This document shows, piece by piece, positions 7,710 through 12,473 of a stretch of 12,473 nucleotides of DNA. The stretch spans positions 1 to 12,473 of the forward strand of contig QWHP01000092.1 of assembly GCA_021404985.1 (NCBI GenBank), read 5' to 3'. The translations under genes were made by a program, and so were the position numbers. The first letter of the stretch is position 1. Every line of letters starts with the position of its first letter. Origin of the DNA: Actinobacteria bacterium ATB1 (lineage in GTDB: Bacteria; Actinomycetota; Acidimicrobiia; UBA2766). The notes under the pieces are model-generated. The model had not been told where the DNA came from, made no database searches, and was given only the letters and a program-made list of their open reading frames with translations.

Positions 7710-8195
7710 TCAGTCGTTCTTGGTGAGCGAGCGGATGCTTCGCAGGACGTCCACGGCCTCGATCGCGGACACCGCTGCGTCCGAACCCTTGTTTCCCGCC
7801 TTCGTGCCGGCGCGCTCGACAGCCTGCTCGATCGTGTCCGTCGTGAGGATCCCGAAGATGACGGGGACACGGGTGGCCCGCGCGACATCGGCGACACCTG
7901 CTGCCGCCTGGCCGGCGACGTACGTGTAGTGGTCGGTCGCTCCGCGGATCACGACACCGAGGCAGATGACGGCGTCGACCGTTCCGGTCTCAGCGAGCTC
8001 GAGCGCGAGCAGCGGCAGCTCGAAGGCCCCGGGAGCCCATACGACCGTGATGTCGTCGTCTTCGCAGCCGTGACGGCGCAGCAGGTCGCAACAGCCAGAG
8101 ACGAGCTGGTCGACGATCGCCGAGTTGAACCGGGACGCGACGACACCGAAGCGCAGCCCTCCGGCGTCAAGCTTGCCTTCGATCACCCTTGGCAC
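7710..8195 (-). CDS. ribH: 6,7-dimethyl-8-ribityllumazine synthase
   Basis: RibH condenses 3,4-dihydroxy-2-butanone 4-phosphate with the ribitylaminopyrimidine made through RibD to give the lumazine precursor of riboflavin; it forms pentamers or 60-mer shells. The 161-residue length is normal. Family motifs are complete: SRFNSAIVDQL (21-31), WAPGAFELP (53-61), GVVIRGATDHYTYV (80-93) with the expected catalytic His89, PVIFGILTTDTIEQAVERAG (111-130) and KAGNKGSDAA (132-141), the phosphate-site region. The start is GTG 8195, fixed by AGGAGG five bases ahead and by the natural VPRVIEGKLDAGGLRFGVVAS beginning. It overlaps the end of ribBA by 29 bases. Confidence 0.96.
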   Translation of the reverse strand: MPRVIEGKLDAGGLRFGVVASRFNSAIVDQLVSGCCDLLRRHGCEDDDITVVWAPGAFELPLLALELAETGTVDAVICLGVVIRGATDHYTYVAGQAAAGVADVARATRVPVIFGILTTDTIEQAVERAGTKAGNKGSDAAVSAIEAVDVLRSIRSLTKND

Positions 8196-9378
8196 CTGGT
8201 CCTCCTGGTTCGGGCAGAGCACTCGTGTCGAGCCCGTCGAGCAGATGGCCAAGCTTGGCCTGCTTCGTCTGCAGGTACCTGACGTTCTCGGGGTTGGACT
8301 CGACCACGAGCGGGACTCGCTCGACGATGCGTAGACCATAGCCCTCGATGCCGGCACGCTTGTGCGGGTTGTTGGTCAGGAGGCGCATCGTCGTGACCCC
8401 GAGGTCGTTGAGGATCTGCGCGCCGATGCCGTAGTCGCGCTGGTCGGCCGGGAAGCCGAGCTCGAGGTTCGCCTCGACGGTGTCCCGTCCCGCGTCCTGC
8501 AGCGTGTAGGCCTTCAGCTTGTGCATGAGACCGATGCCGCGTCCCTCGTGGCCCCGGAAGTAGAGGACGACACCCTTCCCGGCCTCGGCGACCAGCCTCA
8601 GGGCCTCGCGGAGCTGAGGTCCGCAGTCGCAGCGTTGCGACCCGAAGACGTCACCGGTGAGGCACTCCGAGTGAACGCGGACCAGAACGTTCTCCTCACC
8701 TGCCACGTCACCACGCACGAAGGCCAGGTGCTCCACGTCGTCGAGGATGCTGCGGTACACGACGCACCGGAACTCGCCGAACTCGGTCGCGATGCGTTCG
8801 TCGCCCACGCGGAGGGTCAGGCGCTCGGACTGACGCCTGTAGCGGATCAGGTCTGCGATGGTCACGAGCTTGAGACCGTGCGTCTTCGCGAACTCGGTGA
8901 GCTCGGGCAGGCGGGACATGGTCCCGTCCTGGCCCATTATCTCGCAGATGACTGCACCGGGCGCGAGGCCCGCCATGCGTGCGAGGTCGACGGAAGCCTC
9001 GGTGTGTCCGGCCCGGCGCAGAACGCCGCCTTCCACGGCGCGCAGTGGGAACGTGTGCCCCGGTCGACGGAAGTCCTCCGGCTTGCTCGCCGGGTCGATC
9101 AGGGCCTGGACTGTCTTCGCTCGGTCCGCCGCCGTCACTCCCGATGGCGTCGACCTGTGGTCGACGGCCACGCAAAAGGCGGTCTCGTGCGTGTCGGTGT
9201 TCTCTGCAACCATCGGGGGGATGTGCAGGGCGTCGAGACGCTCCGCCGTGAGTGGGGTGCAGATCAGGCCCCGAGCGTGCGTCGCCATGAAGTTGATCGA
9301 CTCCGGCGTGACGACCTCGGCAGCTACGACGAGGTCGCCCTCGTTCTCACGATCGGCGTCGTCGACGACGACGATCAT
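8167..9378 (-). CDS. ribBA: Bifunctional DHBP synthase / GTP cyclohydrolase II
   Basis: This fused enzyme makes both riboflavin precursors. Residues 1 to about 185 are RibB (ribulose 5-phosphate to dihydroxybutanone phosphate) with DDADRENEGD (6-15), THARGLICTPL, VDHRSTPSGVTAADR, RPGHTFPLRA (105-114) and the HTEASVDL segment (125-132). Residues about 186-403 are RibA (GTP ring opening) with the zinc ligands Cys239, Cys250 and Cys252 in SECLTGDVFGSQRCDCG, RGHEGRGIGL (275-284), ADQRDYGIGAQIL and TNNPHKRAGIEGYGL. The only standard start is ATG 9378, which overlaps the ribE stop as ATGA. RibB proteins usually have about 15-25 more residues before this Met. The same frame upstream, inside ribE, reads AAQDIRNAK, which fits that missing helix but has no start codon. 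All named active-site motifs lie after the Met. Confidence 0.93.
   Translation of the reverse strand: MIVVVDDADRENEGDLVVAAEVVTPESINFMATHARGLICTPLTAERLDALHIPPMVAENTDTHETAFCVAVDHRSTPSGVTAADRAKTVQALIDPASKPEDFRRPGHTFPLRAVEGGVLRRAGHTEASVDLARMAGLAPGAVICEIMGQDGTMSRLPELTEFAKTHGLKLVTIADLIRYRRQSERLTLRVGDERIATEFGEFRCVVYRSILDDVEHLAFVRGDVAGEENVLVRVHSECLTGDVFGSQRCDCGPQLREALRLVAEAGKGVVLYFRGHEGRGIGLMHKLKAYTLQDAGRDTVEANLELGFPADQRDYGIGAQILNDLGVTTMRLLTNNPHKRAGIEGYGLRIVERVPLVVESNPENVRYLQTKQAKLGHLLDGLDTSALPEPGGPGAKGDRRQA
8201..8206 (-). promoter_or_regulatory. Ribosome binding site of ribH
   Basis: A perfect AGGAGG on the minus strand lies five bases before GTG 8195, inside the last codons of ribBA. It identifies the true ribH start among upstream in-frame codons and suggests ribH is translated more strongly than its neighbours, whose starts mostly lack such a site. 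Confidence 0.75.
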
Positions 9379-9980
9379 CTTGGCGTTGCGGATGTCCTGA
9401 GCCGCTCGACGTAGCGGGCCAGGACGTCGGCTTCGAGGTTCACCCTGTCCCCGACCTTCCGCGCGTGCAGGTTCGTGTTCTCCCAGGTGTGCGGGATGAT
9501 CGAGACGGACAGGGTACGAAGATCGTCGTCCACCTCCACGACAGTGAGGGAGATGCCGTCCATCGTGATCGAGCCCTTCGGTATGCAGTACCTGAGGAGG
9601 GGCTCGGGTACCTCGACGACGACCTCCGTGGCATTTGGTTCCACGTCCAACTGCCTGATCGTGCCCACGCCGTCGACATGGCCCTGCACGACGTGCCCGT
9701 CGAAGCGCCCGTTGACGGGCACTGGCCGTTCGAGATTGACCTCGGAGCCCACGGACAGGTCGTCCAGCGACGTCACACGGAGGGTCTCGGACATGACATC
9801 CGCCGAAAACGCGCTCTCGGACCTTCCGGTCACGGTCAGACAACAGCCGTTCACGGCTATCGAGTCGCCTACCGCGGCATCCGCCAGCGCGCCGTTCGAT
9901 CTGATCTCGATCCTCTTGCCGGGCCCGTTGTGCTCGATTCCCGTGACCTTGCCGACCTCGGCGACGATGCCTGTGAACAT
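9375..9980 (-). CDS. ribE: Riboflavin synthase alpha chain
   Basis: The enzyme converts two lumazine molecules to riboflavin plus the pyrimidine that RibH reuses. The 201-residue chain has the two expected lumazine-binding repeats. The first runs from MFTGIVAEVGKV through GDSIAVNGCCLTV (38-50) and SADVMSETLR. The second runs from FDGHVVQGHVDGVG (93-106) through KGSITMDGISLTV (135-147) and VSIIPHTWENTNL (159-171). A normal ending, VNLEADVLARYVERL, is followed by seven residues (RTSATPR) that do not look like the family; these bases also encode RibB-like residues in another frame. ATG 9980 is the standard N-terminus. It lies 11 bases after the stop of the upstream 68-residue gene and has only a weak GAGA-type ribosome site. 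The gene is also called ribC in some species. Confidence 0.95.
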   Translation of the reverse strand: MFTGIVAEVGKVTGIEHNGPGKRIEIRSNGALADAAVGDSIAVNGCCLTVTGRSESAFSADVMSETLRVTSLDDLSVGSEVNLERPVPVNGRFDGHVVQGHVDGVGTIRQLDVEPNATEVVVEVPEPLLRYCIPKGSITMDGISLTVVEVDDDLRTLSVSIIPHTWENTNLHARKVGDRVNLEADVLARYVERLRTSATPR

Positions 9981-9991
9981 GCGTCTCGATT

Positions 9992-10198
9992 CTATGCACC
10001 GTAGGTTGTCAGAGGGGGGGCCTCACCAGCACTTTCCATCGGGCCGTGCACATACCAGACGGACGACTCCCAGTAGATGTCGAGACCGGTCTGCTCGGAC
10101 TCTGCGATCCAGGTCTTCGCCTCGTCCATCTTCTCGAACGGGCCGGCGACGATCGGCGCACCGAAGTCAGTGGTGGGAGGCGTGTCCTTGGCGCTCAT
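9992..10198 (-). CDS. Small conserved-looking protein (68 aa) between ribD and ribE
   Basis: ATG 10198-10196 overlaps the ribD stop as ATGA, so it is probably translated by coupling, and its TAG stop is 11 bases from ribE. This placement is better evidence for a real gene than the sequence alone. The protein is soluble and acidic, with no membrane segment. It has a core of FGAPIVAGPFEKMDEAKTWI, an acidic stretch and then IYWESSVWYVHGP, a beta-alpha-beta-like pattern with three Trp residues. AGPF followed by a helix recalls SPOR-like folds, but this is weak. A run of seven Gs (10014-10020 on the plus strand) lies in its last codons. The function is unknown; the location suggests a link to flavin synthesis. 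Confidence 0.6.
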   Translation of the reverse strand: MSAKDTPPTTDFGAPIVAGPFEKMDEAKTWIAESEQTGLDIYWESSVWYVHGPMESAGEAPPLTTYGA

Positions 10199-11255
10199 GG
10201 ACGGGGACGGTAGTCAAGGCGCATATCGGCGTCCAGACGAGTGACTGCCTCGAGGTCGAGCCGAGTGAAGGCGTCGATCGACCCGGCAGCAGGGCCCGCG
10301 AGCGCCGGGCGTGCGTCGTCGCCGCCTGCGACCGCAGGATCGGGTGAAGGGGCTGGGGATCTCGAACCTCGACCACGGCTGCGCCCGCAGCCCTCCAGCC
10401 CGCCAGAGCCTCCGCTGCCGGATCGCCCGTGTACACGACGACTTCGCCGTCCCCGGAGAAGAGCGCGGCGCCCGCGGGAACCCGCCCCCTGCGGTCGAGC
10501 ACGATCCGTACGGGTTGGCGCGGCGGCACGGGATCGTTGCGCACGGTGAGCCTCGGATCGTCGGCGAGGACGGTTCCCGAGCCGACGAGGATCGCGTCGG
10601 AGCGGCGCCGCAGCTCGTGGGCATCGGCCCGGGCGGCATCTCCGGTGATCCACCTCGAGGTCCCGTCCGGCGCTGCCGTGCGCCCGTCCACCGTGAGAGC
10701 CAGCTTGACCACCACGAACGGGCGACCCGTCGTCCTGTGTTGCCGGTAGGCCTCGAGCTGCCTCTCGGCTTCACCTCGGAGCAGTCCGACATCGACCTCC
10801 AGTCCGGCTAGTCTGAGGTCTCCGAGGCCCTCTCCAGCTACCCGTGTGTCGGGGTCGGTCTGTGCGACCACCACGCGTCGCACTCCGGCAGAGATGACAG
10901 CCTCGGTGCAGGGAGGAGTCCGGCCGTGGTGCCGACACGGCTCCAAGGTGACATAGAGCGTTCCGCCCTTCGCCCTGTCACCGGCCGCGTCGAGGGCGAC
11001 CGGTTCCGCATGCCGGCCCGGAAGGGTGCTGCCCTCCCCGACGATGGCACCGGAGGCATCTACCACCACGGCCCCGACCATCGGGTTCGGCGACACGATC
11101 TCTCTCGACTCCGATGCAAGCTCGAGTGCTCGGCGCATGAGCACCTCGTCGACATCCGAGATGCCATCCGATGTGACATTCGAGGTGTCATCCGACCCTG
11201 AGGCTTGCCAATCTTCCACCGCCGCATACTGCCAGTCCGGCGCCATCCAGGGCAC
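10195..11255 (-). pseudogene. ribD: Riboflavin biosynthesis deaminase/reductase RibD, reductase domain interrupted
   Basis: RibD deaminates and then reduces the pyrimidine made by RibA. The N-terminal deaminase domain is complete: SPNPMVGAVVVD (55-66), zinc ligands in PGRHAEP (His82, with catalytic Glu84), LEPCRHHGRTPPC (Cys107, Cys116), counting from GTG 11255. The reductase domain begins normally (VVVKLALTVDGRTAAPDGTS, SDAILVGSGTVLADDPRLTVR) but fails after VVEVRDP (about 10356). The true C-terminus resumes in another frame from about 10326 (GGDDARPALAG, LDLEAVTRLDADMRLDYR) and ends at TGA 10195, which overlaps the next start. About 40-50 reductase residues, including the usual VEGG-type substrate segment, are missing. 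Read straight, the frame would end at 10167 with unrelated residues. The start is uncertain: GTG 11255 and ATG 11246 lack a ribosome site, while family similarity begins only near codon 38. Confidence 0.85.
11148..11195. repeat. Four-copy 12-base tandem repeat at the 5' end of ribD
   Basis: Four consecutive 12-base units, 11148-11159, 11160-11171, 11172-11183 and 11184-11195, read on the plus strand GTCGACATCCGA, GATGCCATCCGA, TGTGACATTCGA and GGTGTCATCCGA. On the minus strand each begins TCG(G/A)ATG. If ribD starts upstream, they encode four tetrapeptides: SDDT, SNVT, SDGI and SDVD. They lie just before the conserved deaminase domain, so they are either a disordered leader or part of the untranslated start region. 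Confidence 0.7.
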
Positions 11256-11267
11256 CGGGATTCAGTG

Positions 11268-11498
11268 TCAGATCCGGGGGTTGGAGGCACCCCTCACCAG
11301 TGTCTGGCGGCCACACACCCTCACGAGCCAGTCCCCATCGGAGAGCAGGTCGATGTGGACCACGCCCATCTCGAGCAGGAAGTGGGCGTCCTCGTCGTCG
11401 GACGCGAATCCCGAGTCGACGAGGAGCCGCAGCGTGTCTCCGAGCTCCTCCCGGCCGGGGGAAGGCTCCTGCTCCAGTTCTGCCGTGAGGGTGGCCAT
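11268..11498 (-). CDS. Small acidic protein of unknown function (76 aa) heading the rib operon
   Basis: ATG 11498 has a clear AGGAG five bases ahead (11504-11508), which supports it over an upstream in-frame start. The stop TGA 11268-11270 lies 12 bases before the first possible ribD start, on the same strand. The protein has an acidic N-terminal half (AELEQEPSPGREELGDTLRL), a helix-like middle (GFASDDEDAHFLLEMG) and a beta-rich end (VVHIDLLSDGDWLVRVCGR). There is no signal peptide or membrane helix. I do not recognise a family. As the first gene of the run it may be a small regulator or a stand-alone protein whose transcript reads into ribD. The 67 bases before it, up to the tetR stop, are where an operon promoter would lie; a weak -10-like GGATACAT is present but no matching -35. 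Confidence 0.6.
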   Translation of the reverse strand: MATLTAELEQEPSPGREELGDTLRLLVDSGFASDDEDAHFLLEMGVVHIDLLSDGDWLVRVCGRQTLVRGASNPRI

Positions 11499-11565
11499 CT
11501 CGTCTCCTGGTCGGTGCGACTGATGTATCCACCCCTTCGAGACGGGCCTGACCATCGGTTGCCGG

Positions 11566-12228
11566 TTAGGAATCCAATCCTGCGGGAGCGAGCCCGGCGA
11601 ACGTCCAGTCCATCAGCAGGTCGAGCGTGCGGTGGGCATCCGTGCGAGGGAAGAACTGCGGGTCGTTCGATATCGCAAGGGAGGTCACACCATGTACCAA
11701 GGAGAAGACCGCGATGGCGACGTCGAAGATGTTCCTATCAGCACGGATCTCCCCTGCTTGCAGACCGGTGTCGATCATCGAGATGAGGGCACCGAATGCC
11801 GTCCCCGGCCCGATCGTGTCGGAGTAGTCCATCTCCTCGCCGTCCGTCACCGCATCCGATTCCGGGCGCGTCATGAACATGATCCGGTACTCCTCCGGGT
11901 TGTCCATACCCCAGTCGAGGTAAGCGTGTCCTGTCTCTCGCAGGGCGTCGATCGGCCCTTCGGCGACGCTCGCCATCTTCTCGAGGCGCTGCTGCAGGTC
12001 GTCGAAGTGGCGCTGGCAAGCCGCCATCAGGAGGGCACGTTTGTCGGGGAAATGGCGGTAGATGGACGGAGCGGTGACACCTACCGCGTCCGCAACGGCT
12101 CGGATGGACACGGCGCGCCGGTCTGCCGTCTGGGAGAGGAGAGCCTCGGTGGCGTCGAGGATCTCCTCACGCAGCTTGTCGCCTTCGCCGCGACGCGAGC
12201 GTGGCCGCTTGACTTTGGGTCTGGTCAT
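11566..12228 (-). CDS. TetR-family transcriptional regulator
   Basis: This is a 220-residue TetR-type repressor. After a basic N-terminal tail (MTRPKVKRPRSRRGEGDKLR) comes the DNA-binding domain. Helix 1 is ILDATEALLSQ and the helix-turn-helix is VSIRAVADAVGVTAPSIYRH followed by FPDKRALL (40-67). The C-terminal ligand-binding domain contains AYLDWGMDNPEEYRIMFM (102-119), the pattern of the WHG/TetR_C_33-type group, then helices GTAFGALISMIDTGLQAGEI and IAVFSLVHGVTSLAI. Such proteins are dimers released from DNA by a small ligand. It may control itself, the divergent sigma-factor region or the downstream rib run, which starts 67 bases after its stop; the sequence does not say which. The ATG at 12228 has only a weak ribosome site. 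The gene is intact. Confidence 0.92.
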   Translation of the reverse strand: MTRPKVKRPRSRRGEGDKLREEILDATEALLSQTADRRAVSIRAVADAVGVTAPSIYRHFPDKRALLMAACQRHFDDLQQRLEKMASVAEGPIDALRETGHAYLDWGMDNPEEYRIMFMTRPESDAVTDGEEMDYSDTIGPGTAFGALISMIDTGLQAGEIRADRNIFDVAIAVFSLVHGVTSLAISNDPQFFPRTDAHRTLDLLMDWTFAGLAPAGLDS

Positions 12229-12330
12229 CTCAGCGACACCGGCTTGTTGCCCTTGCCGGATCCTGCTGAGGGCTCCTCCTCGGGGGTCCTCACGTCGAGT
12301 GCTGCCGGCTCGCCTCCCCTCACCCGGCCT

Positions 12331-12473
12331 TCCGCCCGGGGGGCAGATCGTGATCCGGATGCACTATCTCGAAGGCATGACACTGCCCGAGATCGCCGGC
12401 GCCTTGAGCGCGCCCATCGGCACCATCAAGTCGCGACTCGCCTACGGTCTGGCCGCACTGCGTCGCGCGCTCG
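12331..12473 (+). pseudogene. ECF sigma factor, region 4 only; upstream regions absent, continues past the edge
   Basis: The frame reads LPPGGQIVIRMHYLEGMTLP, then EIAGALSAPIGTIKSRLAYG and LAALRRAL to the window end. This is the region 4.2 helix-turn-helix of an extracytoplasmic-function sigma factor, which binds the -35 element; YLEGMTLPEIA and the GTIKSRL recognition helix are characteristic. A normal ECF sigma factor has about 100-130 residues ahead of this point, including region 2. Here the start of tetR on the other strand is only about 100 bases away, and those bases show no region 2 in any frame. GTG 12301 or GTG 12352 could start a short region-4-only protein, so a small HTH regulator is an alternative to a truncated gene. 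The 3' end is outside the window. Confidence 0.7.

Noticed and set aside
10014..10020. Run of seven Gs in the last codons of the 68-residue gene as a frameshift site
   Set aside because: The frame through it gives a short, ordinary end (EAPPLTTYGA) and the stop is properly spaced from ribE. There is no homologue to show a shift, so no claim is made.
11499..11565. Possible FMN riboswitch before the rib operon
   Set aside because: The gap is 67 bases, too short for the roughly 120-150-base RFN element, and the conserved blocks such as GGTGAAATTCCCGACC are not present here or elsewhere in the window.
1..12473. CRISPR arrays, insertion sequences, tRNA or rRNA genes
   Set aside because: I saw no regularly spaced repeats with unique spacers, no transposase motifs or terminal inverted repeats, and no tRNA-like cloverleaf sequence on either strand by eye.

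Overview
The window is high-GC DNA with dense genes, frequent GTG/TTG starts, very short or overlapping gene junctions and large antisense open frames. Together with a long-form HisG sitting in a riboflavin operon, a fused two-domain FadE-type acyl-CoA dehydrogenase and a WHG-type TetR regulator, this points to a high-GC actinobacterium. Acidimicrobiia or a related lineage is my best guess; that is inference, not proof.

Layout. (1) 1-2324, minus strand: the first 43 codons of a secreted or membrane protein, preceded by a didomain acyl-CoA dehydrogenase whose reading frame breaks near 565-573. (2) 2395-5037: a membrane-anchored five-bladed beta-propeller glycosidase-like protein (minus), divergent from a ribulokinase (araB-like) relic (plus). 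The relic has an in-frame amber codon and has lost its 3' part; a possible small minus-strand gene abuts its broken end. (3) 5082-5726, plus: a zinc-ribbon protein with a DUF2007-like tail. (4) 11498 down to 5785, minus: one operon-like run of small protein, ribD, small protein, ribE, ribBA, ribH, hisG and a membrane endonuclease/exonuclease/phosphatase (EEP) family protein. Most junctions are ATGA/GTGA overlaps or gaps of 4-12 bases. (5) 11566-12228, minus: a TetR regulator. (6) 12331-12473, plus: the region-4 end of an ECF sigma factor with no region 2 in front of it, running off the window.

How they work together. The rib genes cover the enzymes from GTP and ribulose 5-phosphate to riboflavin: RibA/RibB (fused), RibD, RibH and RibE. 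hisG is the first step of histidine synthesis and shares the transcript. The propeller protein and the ribulokinase relic look like remains of a plant-type pentose (arabinan/arabinose) locus.

The most notable feature of the window is the number of disrupted genes. The acyl-CoA dehydrogenase and ribD each show an internal loss plus a frame change. The EEP gene needs two single-base corrections, both in 4-base homopolymers. araB has a nonsense codon and a missing 3' end. The ribE-ribB junction looks contracted, and the sigma factor is only a fragment. ribE, ribH, hisG and tetR look intact. Either the genome is losing genes or this sequence carries many assembly or sequencing errors; the sequence alone cannot decide for every site. 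I saw no CRISPR array, insertion sequence, tRNA, rRNA or FMN riboswitch, and no clear new multi-gene system.
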